Positions 1 through 10,730 of a DNA stretch of 64,000 nt are shown here, in pieces. Every line of letters starts with the position of its first letter. Position 1 is the stretch's first letter. Both the position numbers and the translations under genes were made by a program. Below the pieces are notes generated by a model, which was not told the DNA's origin, did no database searches, and saw only the letters and a list, made by a program, of their open reading frames with translations. Source of the stretch: Platerodrilus igneus (lineage: Eukaryota; Arthropoda; Insecta; Coleoptera; Lycidae); assembly GCA_036346225.1 (NCBI GenBank), contig JARFIW010000999.1, positions 5,067,001 through 5,131,000 on the forward strand, in the 5' to 3' direction.

Positions 1-420
1 TGGTCTTCTGTTGTAAATATTGTTTTGGGATTTTATTGTAAATCTTGTAAGTCCAGTAATTTACTCCACTTTTACTTTTGTTCATGCGGTACCATGGTAC
101 TACTAGTTTAAAGTTGTTTTGCGTGTTGTAGCTATGTATGTCTTGGTGTGTCAATGGATGCTTTTGTAGTGCAACAACATGTTTGATGCACTGAAGAACA
201 TACATTGCCGGCAATGTTAATATTCCTAGCTCTCGGAATAGTGGTTTACAGTGAGTGGTTATTGGTACATTAGTAAGTAATCTGATAGCTTTTTTTTGTA
301 GAATGAATGTGCGCTTAGCATGTGGTGAGGCATCCCATAATATAGTCCCATAATGCAGGTGGCTATGTGTGAGTGCATAATAAGCGGATTTAGCTGCAGA
401 TTGTGTGCTTATGTTCATTA
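1..420 (-). pseudogene. LINE ORF2 carboxy-terminal region, continued after insertion
   Basis: Read on the - strand from about 420, the translation gives AAKSAYYALTHSHLHYG followed by ILWDASPHAKRTFILQKKAI and CKPLFRELGILTLPAMYV. This is the highly conserved region downstream of RT in Jockey/CR1-type LINEs. It continues in phase with the thumb region ending at 887 once the 427-886 segment is removed. The reading stays largely open to about position 50. Confidence 0.75.
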
Positions 421-426
421 ATTTTC

Positions 427-886
427 TTTTTCGCCTAGCGTATATGAAAATGAACCATATTTGCCCTAAAAATGTGACTGAAAGTAAACCTTTGCGGCCC
501 TAGGGCCACTAAACTCATAACAGCATGATTTTGTAGGTTTTTCACAATCTAGACACCTATGACTATCATTGAGATTCATTTATTGCTACCAACACCTCAA
601 ATACTTACCAAGTGCCTACAAATTCTGGTATTACTATCCATAATAATGCTCAAGGGATAATTAATATCAATTACTATAATAAATAAATATGTCATATGTT
701 ATTAACCTTCTTTATTTTGTGTTATTTTTCCTATTTCTTTTTCTTTAATGCTAGGCGAAAAACAGTTGTGTGTCACACAGGCAAAAATGCATTAGCAGCC
801 CTTAGCTATCAGCTGCCCTCGCTCGCTCAGGCATCTAATAACTACGGGCTGGTAATGCTCATTTTCTGCTCTTGTGACACAATATA
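427..886. mobile_element. Foreign insertion splitting the LINE ORF2
   Basis: LINE ORF2 homology stops at about 887 and resumes at about 420. The intervening DNA shows no coding similarity. It has a 13-bp inverted pair (TTTTTCGCCTAGC at 427-439, its complement at 750-762) and beyond this a separate palindrome (769-881). It may be one composite insert or two successive non-autonomous insertions. I found no clear target-site duplication. Confidence 0.5.
769..881. repeat. Short foldback (MITE-like) palindrome
   Basis: The arm at 769-801 begins TGTGTCACACAGGC and ends with GCAGCCC. The arm at 846-881 is its imperfect reverse complement, beginning GGGCTGGTAATGC and ending TGTGACACA. Arms of about 33-36 bp surround a loop of about 45 bp. 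There is no coding potential. Confidence 0.55.
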
Positions 887-2024
887 CTATATTGCATATA
901 GTGATCGGGCTATTGTAACACACATTTTGAGTATGTGCATTTTCCAATTCAATTTAGAATCCATTGTGAAGTCTAGAAATGTTATACTTTCAGTGTCATT
1001 ATGATGATTTACGTGATGTGAGAAAATGTGTATGTTGTATTTTTTTAATTTAAGTTTATTTGTATTAAACCAGTCCGTTGCTGATAGAAGTCCGCCATTA
1101 AGATCAGTCATGATTTGTTCGTAGCTTTCATCTGTTATCAGAATAGTTGTATCATCTGCATATAAGCATGTATGTAAAAGCCTATGTTCTGCGGTAGGTT
1201 GTCAATAAATAGGAGGAATAGCAGTGGTCCAAGTATGGATCCCTGAGGGACTCGAGTCTGGATCTTTTCGTTTTCTGATTGTCCTTGAGCAGTATTAGTT
1301 TTTTGTAGCCGGTTCTCAAGGTTATTTTTAATTAGCTTGTGTGCAGTTCCACAAATACCTTTTCTTTCTAGTTTGTCAAGTAAAATCATATGCTGGATGC
1401 AGTCAAAGGCTTTACTGAGATCCAAGCATGCTGCTATGGTGAGCTTTTTCTTTTCAAAACCTTCATAGATGTGCTGTAGTGTTTCTACTGTTGCAGTAAT
1501 AGTGGATTTTTTTGACCTGAATCCAAGTTGGTTGTCAGATAGTAAGGTGAATTTGTTTAGGAAATTCATCATTTTTATGTATATGATTTTCTCCAATATT
1601 TTGGACAGTACAGGGAGAATAGCGATTGGTCGATAGTTTTCTGGATTTTTGGGTCACTTTTTATATAGATAGGTGTGATTGCTGCAATTTTTAGTACATC
1701 AGAAAATATTCCTTCATGGAGACTTTGGTTTGCTACATAGGCTATTGGTGTAATGATATATTCGATTATACCTTTTACTAGGTTAGTATTTAGGCCATAA
1801 ACATCTTGATTAGTTTTGCATTTGAAACTTTTTATTATTATTTGGATCTCGGTAGGTGTTGTCGGAGATAAATAAATAGTATTTATCTGCGTTTTTAATT
1901 GATTTAAATAATGAGAATATGGTTTTGACGCTGTTTGTAAATTGGTTGCCATTTCCTTAGCAACGTTGGCAAAGTATGTGTTTAATATGTTTGCATCTAT
2001 ATCTGCTTTATTTTGTTTATCCAC
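887..2024 (-). pseudogene. LINE ORF2 reverse transcriptase core
   Basis: Two overlapping open blocks (2024-1575 and 1596-1138) are the fingers and palm of a LINE reverse transcriptase. Visible motifs are KTNQDVYGLN (the usual KAxGxDGI block), DLSKAFDCIQH holding the first catalytic Asp, and VPQGSILGPLLFLLFIDNLP. The catalytic box expected as YADDT reads HAYMQM and is destroyed. After a frame change the block 1111-887 has WFNTNKLKLK and FLDFTMDSKLNW, matching the thumb region. The reading is then cut by an insertion at about 886 and resumes at 420. Confidence 0.85.
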
Positions 2025-2099
2025 TTTCCCAGTTTCGTAATTTATTATTTGCTAAACTTTCTTTGTAAATTTTGACTTGTTAAGACTTGGGTAGCGTAA

Positions 2100-3060
2100 T
2101 ACTGTCGTTTTTCATTCAGTAGTGCTGTTCTGTATTGACTTCTGATGTTACTCGAAGTATTCTAGTATCTTCATTGCTTATTTGTTGATGTACATGATAC
2201 ATTTCCTTAAATTTATCGCGCAATACTTTTAGTTCTTCACCAAACTTAAATTTTGCTAGTTGGATTGGTCTTTGCTCTATGGGACAGTATTTTTCATGTG
2301 CCCTGACAATTAAGTTATTTATTAGTTTCCAACTGTGGGTGCTGTTTGTACTACTATATACTTCGTGCCAATTTAAAGTTTTTATTTCTTGTTTGAAGCT
2401 GGTTATATTCTTTGCAGAATAATTTCTTAGTACTGTAGTGATTTGATTATTATTTTCAGCTGTAAAAGTTAAAAATTGGGTGCAGTGGTCAGACAATGTT
2501 GCCTGTATGATAGATGAAGAATAGGATAGTTTAACGAAGATATTGTTTATACAGTTGTTTTTCCTTGTGTGCTCAGAAATAGTTTGGGTTAAGTTGTGAC
2601 TTCTCATAACATCATGAACGAGATTTGTATCTTTGGTTTTGAAAGTTTACATTAAAATCTCCCACAATGATAATATGCTTGTAACCATCTGTTAGCTTCA
2701 CAAGAAGTTGATCTAACTCATTACAGTAGATATTTATATCACTATTCTGTAGGTACATATGATTATTGTGTGAGTTGCTTTACAGAAGCATAAGCAATAT
2801 TCAAAATGTTTATCTGCTGCCAGATAGTATAGTTTTTCCTTGGGATTTACTTGTATTGTGTTTTTAGCATATATTATTAGACCTCCATAGTTATCAGTTG
2901 TTCTACAGTAATGACTGACTTGGTCATAGTTCGGTAAATTATAAGACTTAATTTGGTCTTCACCTAGCCAATGTTCACTTACATATGATGTCAGGATAGT
3001 TATTTAGCTGTATGAATGTTCTAGTTGATGGAGTTTATTCTTCAAGCATTGTATGTTTAT
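2100..3060 (-). pseudogene. LINE ORF2 endonuclease domain (AP-endonuclease fold)
   Basis: On the - strand the translation contains SEHWL near 2970, a GG-hydrophobic strand (NYGGLIIYAKN) near 2875, the metal-site motif GDFN (IIIVGDFNVNFQ) near 2665 and the catalytic SDH motif (LSDHCTQFLTF) near 2480. These are the ordered landmarks of LINE apurinic endonucleases, which nick target DNA for target-primed reverse transcription. The part from 2607 to 2116 is one open stretch. Upstream it is interrupted by stops and frame changes. It continues directly into the RT domain below. Confidence 0.8.
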
Positions 3061-3062
3061 AG

Positions 3063-4081
3063 TCATTGTAGTTGTTTGTTGAGATTTCCTAGTTTTCTAT
3101 TGGTTGCTGACCAGGACTCTGTTCTAAAAATGCCTTCTTTTGATGAAATTGAATCATTTGTATGTAACCCCTTGTGGCCAGAAATCGTCATTGTACACTG
3201 TTTCTGTATGCAAGGGCTCAATATCATAAAGCATTTGTTGTCGTTAGTTGTTCCTTTCGTTGTCAATAATTTTAAGATGGGTTCTGCTTCAGTTTGTAGT
3301 TTGTTTTATAAATAATTTTTTATAGTTTCTTCTGTAACATGTTCTTTAATGCGTGATACAAATAGCCATATTTTTTTGGGAACATTAATTTTTTTCTCAC
3401 GACCTGCAAATCCTTCAATTTTGTCAGTATCTGACATTTCAGCCTTTCCAATTGGAATTTTTTTGATGATTGGTTTTCTCCTATGTGCAACAAACTTGTA
3501 GTCATTTGTATCATGATTGTAGATTTCATTGTATATATTATTATTGTTTGACCATATTATCTCTTACGTTTGTTGGATCTGTCTTGGTACTTAAGTATTT
3601 CTCAGTTTCACAATTAATCTGGCTGTTAGAATTAGAATTTAGCATGTGGGTTTTATTGATATCTAAAATATTGGTCTTTGTACTGGTTTTGTTTACCTTT
3701 GTTTCTAGGTACTTTATTTTATCAATTAACAGTTTGTTATTTTCTCTTAGGATGTAATTATTTTCATTTATGATTTCGCATTTTTCTTGCAATTCCTTTA
3801 TTATTATATGTAGATAACTATCTTCACTTACAATTGCTTTAGTTTTGTATGTTGCACCATGTGCCATTTCACCATGTTGATGTTGTTGGTTTATTCCCAT
3901 ACAGTTGATGGAGTGTCTGGTTGCTAAGCATTGTAAATGAAATATCTTTTTACACTTTTCACATAACTGAGCTTTAACTACACTCTTTTTTGTAATAGTT
4001 ACAAATTTTTTGTGAGTTATTTTCTTTGTTTTTTAAATGTTCATTGCTAAGATCACAGTAAACATCTTTGTTGACTGCCAT
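3063..4081 (-). pseudogene. LINE ORF1 (PHD-like zinc finger, coiled coil)
   Basis: Reading the - strand from an ATG at 4081, the translation opens with a short acidic stretch and then, after a frameshift near 3975, shows a CxxC...HxxC cluster (LCEKCKKIFHLQC), a PHD/zinc-binding signature common in ORF1 of insect Jockey and CR1 elements. The block 3541-3900 is rich in Asn, Lys and Glu with leucine/isoleucine heptads and is probably a coiled coil. The block 3320-3529, in an alternate frame, contains a conserved-looking basic carboxy domain (KKIWLFVSRIKEHVTEE). Further ORF1-like sequence continues to about 3063. It would bind the element RNA. It is broken by at least two frameshifts. Confidence 0.6.
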
Positions 4082-5184
4082 CTTGGATGTTGAAAATTGT
4101 TGTTTGAGTAAATGTAACTTACAATTGAGAGATTGTAGAATTCACTGTAGCATATGAAAAACTGATTTGGTTTTAACACGAGTATTGTTAAAGAAAGTGA
4201 TTATAAATGTTGTTGGGGTTTTTGTTTGTGTATAATGAATGCTATTGGCCGTTTAAAAAGTCAATATGAAATAAAAATATATTGAATTTTACTGAGCTGG
4301 AAGACTGAACTCTTTAACTCAGAGACATGTAGGCGACGTTTATTGAAATCCCGTTGGCCGTATACTTGCATAAGTTCACGCCACATAATATATATAGCGA
4401 TTTCAAATCAAATCACGCTCTATTGGAATCACTCGGCTATCTTCGTAAACAAATGTCAAATGTAATAATTAATTGTTTCTTAAATAAATAGCCCGTGTAT
4501 ATTAAAAAGTGATGCTTTTATATTATAATAATCAATTATTGGTGCTATTAAGACATATTACATAATTTATAAGTTTAAATTTAACAAATTTGAAAAGTGT
4601 GTAATCATAGATTTTGAAGCTACATACTTGTTTGTTTTTGCCGGTTTTCGTTACCTGTGTTTGATGTTTCTCCAAGTAATTATACAAATTATAATAAATG
4701 TTTTAACAAAATACTGTAGTACCAGCTTGCAAACCATTAATAATTCAGGTTGTAGGATACGGATAGTGTTTTTTGGTATATATTAGATATTTTTTAGAGG
4801 CCTGATACGAATTTTGGAAACTAACTCGATCTTTCTTCTCTCTCGCACTAATGGTGACCAACCCATTGTGGGTTTCGTCGCACTGCTCGTTCGGCTTTTC
4901 AGATCGGAAAATTTTGAGAGATCCTAGCTTTTTTAACACATTAGTGAATATGTCGCTTCCATCTAATAAATTTCAGAGAAAACCCTATTTCTCCCTTAGT
5001 ATTAGGTTTTTCGCGATAAAAACTACCCTATGGCACACACGCAAAAATTTCCCACCACACCACGACCCGCCCACACCCCTAACACAAACCCCCTCGGACG
5101 CAAATCCCTGTTAGTGATCAATTTGGATATCTCTAATTTAACACAGAGACGGGCTAGACGGTTTTTAAGATATGGGATAAACAA
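4082..5184. other. No gene recognised
   Basis: AT-rich sequence without convincing coding or RNA features. There is a C-rich stretch at about 5040-5110. Overlapping open frames at 4851-5307 have unrelated translations and look accidental. Part of this could be decayed 5' sequence of the LINE that becomes recognisable at 5185. Confidence 0.5.
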
Positions 5185-6800
5185 AATTAAAATAATATTT
5201 ATAAAGAGCTTTGGAAAATGGGCATAGGACACAAAAGAAATTCCCCATGACTTAACAAACATAAATGATATTAATTGGTATTTCCTTGAGGCCTCCCAAA
5301 ATAACAATCGCTCTAATCTAGAATTAATGGATTATTACAAAAACAATATTGCAGATAACAATTCTAGCCAGTTTACTTTTACACTGATAGACGAAGACCA
5401 AGTTAAACAAGCGATTTATTCATTAAAATCTAAGGCTCCTGGAATAGACCAAATTTGTTTAAATATGGCAATGCTTTACAGTTTTGCTATTCTTTTTGTG
5501 CTCACTCGTGCTATCAACTACTCCTACAAAATTTCATAATTTTCCCATTTCTGGAAAAATTCGATTATAAAGCCACTTTCAAAAGTGGAGACCTATCAGC
5601 ATATTGCCAGTTTTATCAAAAATTATGTTCAAACAAATTAGAGGTTATCTTAAACAAAATAAAATTTTACCTGAAATGCAGTCGAGGTTTCGTAGTGGAT
5701 AGATATAGTTGTGAAATGGCATTCTTAAAAAATTAAAGATGATATATTGTCAGCTCTGAATCAAGGTTTATTTGTAGTATTTATACTTTTAGATTTTTCA
5801 AAAGCATTTGACATGATTGATCATGACATTTTAGTAGCCATTTTACATTATATCGGATTCAATGACAAAGCATTAAAGTAACTTGCACTCCATTTACCTA
5901 AAAAACAGAGTTCAAATTGTAAACTTTAGTGACACACTTCAAACCTATGGAAGTGGAGTGTGCAGTACTGCAAGGCTCAATCATAAGAACTCTTTTATAT
6001 GCTATATATATTTTCAACATAGTAAAGGTTTTGCAACACTATAACTCCTTCAGAGAAACCGTCGCCAGTTCATGTCTTAGCAGTGAATTCAAAAGAAAAA
6101 TACAAGTAAGTACAAAATTCATATTTCACATTAATATACGGATTAAAAAGTTATCTACACATAAGTGACACGTTAAAAGTATCTAATTGGTTAAGCATGA
6201 ATGATTGCAGAGCATTACGATATGCAATATTAGTGTAAAAAATCGTTGTAAACAAGTATCCATACCTGTACTCAAATAATTTATATTAATATTAAGCGAA
6301 AAAATGTTGTTAGTATTCCTCAGCATAAACGAAGTATATTTGAACGTTGATTTTCTTATTTTCGGCTTAAACATATAATGAACTACCACCAGACATTGAT
6401 TTTAAAAGGTGTGCATTGAAATTCTCACTCAAAAAGAATCTATATGATGCTCCCTAAATCACCATACACTGTGTTTAATATGTTACTTCAACTTATATTA
6501 CTTCTTCGTTTTATACCAATTCTCTGACTTCTTGCTTCCTTCCCTGCATTTTTCCTTTCCATATGCAATTATCGTATTTAATGGTTCTGCATAAGTCCAC
6601 AATAATTTAAAGCTACAACTGGTTTGGGTTAGGTGGAAAAGTATAAGCGAAGCTGCTCTATAAGGTATCTATCACTTGAACTTCTCCCTTGAACATATAT
6701 TTAGCTTTATATTATATCTTCCTTGTATATATACATCTACTTGTAATTATAGTGATTATTATTGCTCAATAAAGACAATAATAATTATTATTATAATTAT
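5185..6800 (+). mobile_element. Second LINE (Jockey/CR1-like), decayed RT with 3' end
   Basis: The + strand shows a degraded LINE. The pre-RT linker is at about 5185-5330. The RT block SKAPGIDQICLNMA is at about 5430 and LLDFSKAFDMIDHDILVA (first catalytic Asp) at about 5790-5840. After further frame changes come a carboxy region with WLSMNDCRALRYAI near 6190 and NELPPDIDFKR near 6380. The 3' UTR has AATAAA at about 6768 and ends in an ATT/ATA-rich simple repeat at 6775-6800, a plausible LINE tail. Many stops and frameshifts make it inactive. It is oppositely oriented to the LINE at 1-4081 and looks like a different family. Confidence 0.75.
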
Positions 6801-7089
6801 CACTTTAAATATTACCTTTGATGGGATGGTTCTGGGAAAGGTTACGAATCATAATACAGAACGTTTACAAGTTTATTCATTCTTTACTGATGCTGAAATT
6901 TTCCTAGGCGTAAATATTTGTAAATTTTGGGAAATTGAAAAATTTCTGTTATAGCAATTCTTTCACCTAACACTGTTAAGCACAAAAAATATTTCAACTA
7001 ACCATTAAACAAACCACATCTGGTCGTTTTCAGATAGATCTCCTTTTTTGAAACAGTAAACCAGATTTGGGCGATACCTATTCACAGGC
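6801..7089. other. No gene recognised
   Basis: AT-rich sequence with no feature that I can support. It lies between the LINE tail and the BEL/Pao scrap. Confidence 0.5.
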
Positions 7090-7199
7090 ATATTACAGAT
7101 TTATTTCAATAGAAAGAAGATTGATCAAGATACCTGAATTATATACTGCTTATTCTGACTTTATGCAGAACTATATGGAAAATAATCATATGACTTTAA
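7090..7199 (+). pseudogene. BEL/Pao retrotransposon fragment
   Basis: The frame starting at 7097 gives RFISIERRLIKIPELYTAYS and then DFMQNYMENNHMTL. This matches the pattern of the segment just upstream of BEL/Pao reverse transcriptase, where a repeated S-L-E-x-R-L...Y...F..EY...GHM motif occurs. The same pattern is seen in the larger BEL element near 63400 on the other strand (NLESRLNRNPDEKIVYNSFL, QEYLSLGHM). Only about 100 bp is recognisable. Confidence 0.6.
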
Positions 7200-7663
7200 C
7201 TAAAGACTGATAAGATCGACTTATTTTATTATCTTATGTACAATGGCGTGCTGAAGGCACAGAGTAGCAGCACCAAACTTACGATATTTTTTCTTACTTC
7301 TATGTTTTAAATTTTTTCGGTAGTTTTTGTTGCCGATATTAAACAAGTGTTCCGGTAAATATTAATTTCTCTCGCAGATAGAAATTTTCAAAAATTCTAT
7401 AGCAATTTTTGACATATAGCCAATTCCAGAATATCTATTAAACACAGTTACATTTGAGTTATAGATTAAATTTACATAGGGAGAAATGGTACTAAAATGA
7501 GGTTACATTCCCGCAGTATTCAGTGGTGTGTTATACCATTGATTAAATAATACATACATAGATAAACAACGGTAATGCATTTTGGCCACTACATTATCTT
7601 AGAACCTAACCTAGCTGCGGGACACGGAAGGAGCTATGTTGATGCCCATATCAGTCACAATAT

Positions 7664-7852
7664 TTGTTCGTCACGTGCTGCCACCTCGTAAATATGACAA
7701 TATTTTGTGAAGGTGGTTCATCACAATCAATTTTTAACTTCCAAAGACACTGCATTAAATATTTTGCAGAAAGAAGTATAGAACATAGAAGACCTAGCAG
7801 ATCAAATATCTTATCGATATCCGAGAGAATAATTAATTTTGTACAAGGCTGA
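7664..7852 (+). pseudogene. Possible transposon-associated helix-turn-helix (DUF4817-like) fragment
   Basis: A 62-codon open stretch reads CEGGSSQSIFNFQRHCIKYF then AERSIEHRRPSRSNILSISE. The spacing resembles the HTH domain found in many insect transposon-derived proteins (pattern: GEC..NA..A.RLY.ERFP.RR.PS...F). It runs directly into the R1 repeat at 7885. The match is by pattern only and partial, so it may be coincidental. Confidence 0.3.
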
Positions 7853-7884
7853 ATCATCAGAAGGATGCCAATGAATATCCAAGA

Positions 7885-8375
7885 TTTTTATTCTACGGTT
7901 TCCCGCGTTTCTTACTATTGCGCAATTGTTTAATAATTACGTGGCAAATTACGCACCATTTGTATCAAATACCAAACACCTTTAAAAGTGATACAATGGT
8001 CAAAGTTTAAGCAAAATATAAATAAAATTGGTACTCATGTGTATTTCTTAACATCTCAGGATCCATGTTTGTGGGTAGGCTATGCCATTATTGACACCAA
8101 ATTTCATCCGTCCTTCCTCTTTTCCCCTCGTGTCAGAATGATAGGAACAACCAGGTATGAGGAACAATAAGACAAGATAAGGTAGGAGGGAACCTAAATC
8201 CTAAAAAGAGAAAAGACACCAACACAACCCCGGTGGATGTTCTTGGCTTGAGGTCTCTTAGCTTCATAATGTCGTATCACACCGTGCACACTTGCGCCAT
8301 TCACTTTGCACAGGTGCGATTCGGGGACGACTGAAATTGACCAGTTTATTTAAAAATATTTGCGGGAATTTATTT
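7885..8375 (-). repeat. Dispersed repeat R1, copy 1
   Basis: This segment is a diverged direct copy of 52541-53035. Both contain GGTTTCCCGCGTTTC, a match of about 20 bp around TTGTATCAAATACCAAACAC, then CCTCTTTTCCCCTCGT and AACCTAAA/CCTAAAAAGAGAAAAGAC in the same order. More distant copies lie in the opposite orientation at 49035-49470 and 51236-51602. No transposase is encoded. Orientation is assigned so that the shared GTGAGTACC-like motif reads forward. Confidence 0.75.
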
Positions 8376-8982
8376 ACATATTTAACAATGTACATTGCCA
8401 AATTTTGGTATGTAATAATACTCGATGGTTCATCCTTATCAAACGAAATAAAAATTGGGGAATCTGATTCAACAGCTGAAGATAACAATTCAGATGCTCA
8501 GTTTCGTAGTTCAAACCATTCCAACTTTAACAAATCTATTAATTGTCGTTGAAGAGAGAGTGCAGCTAAAATGGATGTACTCAATCCATTATCTACGTAC
8601 ATTTATGATTTTAAAATAATACTAGCTTACGAGAATGATTCTTGCTCCCTGTCGACAACTTTTGCAAGGTTCGCAGACTGGCTAATTTCTCCAATGCATG
8701 TCTGCACTCCTAAACCAGTGGGTATTTGGTCCTGGAAAGTAGATTACTTGAAGTTCTGCCTGACTATCTGCTCAGATAATAACCCTTCACCTTTCTACCT
8801 GGTTTTCAGCCACTTTTGATATTGTGTATACCTCTGCCTAGAACATAGATGTATATTGGCTTAAAGAAGAGCTCCAATGAGTCCCATTGCTCTCCAGAAA
8901 TACCCCTGCTTGGGCAAGTCCAGTATTTATTACTCGTTAACTCGTTAATATATTCCTTTAATCAATGGGATCCACGGGCTGC
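8376..8982. other. No gene recognised
   Basis: No supported coding or RNA feature. The open frames here have no recognisable motif. Confidence 0.5.
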
Positions 8983-9288
8983 TTATCCCCCTTCACATCC
9001 CTTACATTTAATTTTCCTCCACTCGAAAGTACTACATTGGCCAGGAAGCAAGTTCTTTAACCTGAAAATTTTTGAATTTTGCCGAACCCTTGCTGTTGCA
9101 CGCAAGGTAAGGATCTTTAAGTGCGTGACAACACTCACACATGGGACCTCCATTTTACCTCTCATCCGAACGAGAACGTATTTTTGTGAGAAATGCTCCT
9201 CTAACATTTTTCAAGCGGACCGTGTCGGGATTAGAAACTGGGACCTTGGGCATTGTAGTCACACGCATACCATTACACCACGGATCCC
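8983..9288 (-). mobile_element. tRNA-derived SINE, tandem copy 1
   Basis: On the - strand the unit starts with a tRNA-like head (complement of ACACCACGGATCC at its right end). Its B box is degenerate here (GGATTAGAAACTGGG on + strand). The body reads CTCATCCGAACGAG, CCTTGCTGTTGCACGCAAGG and TACTACATTGGCCAGGAAG on the + strand. It is the most diverged of four head-to-tail units with a period of about 310 bp. Confidence 0.8.
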
Positions 9289-9602
9289 CCCCCCCTCTCC
9301 TCACATATACATTTGATTCTTCAATACTTCAACCCGAAGGTACTACATTGGCCAGGAAGTGAGTTTTTTTTACTTGGAAATTTTGAATTTTGCCAGACCC
9401 TTGCTGTTCCAAGCAAGGTAAGGATCTTTAACGTGCATGACAACACACACACACGGGACCTCCATTTTACCTCTCATCCAAACGAGGGTGTACTTTTGTG
9501 ACAAATACTCGCCTAACATTTTTCAAGTGGACCGTGTTGAGATTTGAATCCGGAACCTTGGACATAGTAGTTATGCATATACCAACTACACCACGGAGCT
9601 GC
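9289..9602 (-). mobile_element. tRNA-derived SINE, tandem copy 2
   Basis: Same layout as its neighbours, with GGTACTACATTGGCCAGGAAG at 9339 and the tRNA-like head ending at about 9602. The B-box complement is GATTTGAATCCGG. It directly abuts copies 1 and 3. Confidence 0.85.
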
Positions 9603-9919
9603 CCCCATTCACATACCGTTCATTTACATTTCCAATGCTCCACCTGTAGGTACTACATTGGCCAGGAGGCGAGTTTTTTGTTGCCTGGAAATTTAGAATT
9701 TTGCCGAACCCTTGCCGTTGCAGGCAAGGTAGGGATATTTAATGTGCGTGACAACACTCACACACGGGACCTCCATTTAACCTCTCATCCGAACGAGGGC
9801 ATAATTTTTGTGAAAAATGCTCACCTGTCATTTTTCAAGCAGTCGGCCGTGTCGGGATTTCAACCCGGGACCTTGGGATCCGTAGTCTTATGCTTACTAC
9901 ATTGATGCACGGCGACGCC
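9603..9919 (-). mobile_element. tRNA-derived SINE, tandem copy 3
   Basis: Same layout, with the body marker GGTACTACATTGGCCAGGAG at 9649. The B-box complement GGGATTTCAACCCGGG is partly decayed, with a 3-bp insertion just before (AGTCGGCCGTGTC). Confidence 0.85.
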
Positions 9920-10232
9920 TCCCCGTTCACATACCTTACATGTGACTTTCCAATGCTCCACCCGCAGGTACTACATTGGCCAGGAAGCGAGTTTTTTTTT
10001 ACCTGGAAAATTTGGAATTTTGCCGAACCCTTGCTGTTTCAAGCAAGGTAGGGATTTTTAACGTGCGTGACAACACTCACACACGGGACCTCCATTTTAC
10101 CTCTCATCCGAACGAGGGTGTATTTTTGTGAAAAATGCTCGCCTAACATTTTTCAAGCGGACCGTGTCGGGATTCGAACCCGGGACCTTGGGCGTAATAG
10201 TCACACACATACCACTACGCCACGGAGCCGCC
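9920..10232 (-). mobile_element. tRNA-derived SINE, tandem copy 4 (best preserved)
   Basis: On the - strand the head reads GGCTCCGTGGCGTAGTGG, holding an RNA polymerase III A box (TGGCGTAGTGG), and then a perfect B box (GGTTCGAATCC) about 45 bp further on. The body continues through the TCGTTCGGATGAGAGG block and the inverted CAAGG/CCTTG hairpin to the CTTCCTGGCCAATGTAGTAC tail block. This copy is closest to the family consensus seen in this window (others at 30640, 35435, 35725, 35965 and 36605). Confidence 0.9.
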
Positions 10233-10261
10233 TCCCCGTTCACATACCACTGAATATTGAT

Positions 10262-10730
10262 GTAATAGAGTATATAATTGTAAAACAATAGAAGGGGACC
10301 GAACTGCATCTAACAAGAAAGAACATCGGCAATGTGCAAATACAACAAACATAGAAACAAGAAGAAAATTGTTGCAAGCATGTGTAGAGCACAGCACGAT
10401 ACGTTTATGAAATAGGGGCAGTAGGAAAAGCAGGCAGAAAGAGATAGAAGCTGTCTGGAATGTTGTGCTTCAGATGTATGAGGATGATAGAAATAAAAGG
10501 ACAGGATACGTTCTAAGGCATTTTTGGGGAATAGTGCGGGATATATTATAAGCAGAGATAGGAAAAAAAGAGGTAGAGGCATATGTAGATCAGACTATCG
10601 CATGCAGGTAGTGATAGATGCATACTGCAAATTTCAGGGAAATGTGTAGGTTAGTTCAGAATGGGAAGTAATGGAGGTATGTGTCTTACCAGTTTTAGGA
10701 CTGAAAACCTAATGATGATGAGGAATTTCC
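10262..10730 (+). mobile_element. RTE-type LINE 3' fragment
   Basis: The + strand has the degraded carboxy-terminal part of an RTE polyprotein (patterns WNVVLQ, RHFWGIVRDIL, DQTIACR). It ends in the family 3' signature CCAGTTTTAGGACTGAAAAC followed by CTAATGATGATGA. The same 3' signature closes fragments at 31430, 48397 and, decayed, at 30505. The 5' junction sits about 30 bp from the SINE array, as it does at 30965. Confidence 0.75.

Larger units (their letters stand above)
1..4081 (-). mobile_element. APE-type non-LTR retrotransposon (LINE), decayed, runs off left edge
   Basis: The - strand carries, in order from 4081 down to 1, an ORF1 with a zinc-finger-like start and coiled coil, an apurinic-type endonuclease, a reverse transcriptase and the RT carboxy-terminal region. 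This is the two-ORF layout of Jockey/CR1/I-type LINEs. All parts have stops and frameshifts. The element is split by roughly 460 bp of foreign sequence at 427-886, and its 3' UTR and tail lie left of the window. Clade cannot be fixed by eye. Confidence 0.85.

Noticed and set aside
9900..10232. Functional tRNA gene
   Set aside because: A and B boxes are present but the arms do not fold as a tRNA and the unit recurs with a constant 3' body, so it is a SINE.
8983..10232. CRISPR-like or satellite array
   Set aside because: The period of about 310 bp, the polymerase III boxes and dispersed single copies identify SINEs.
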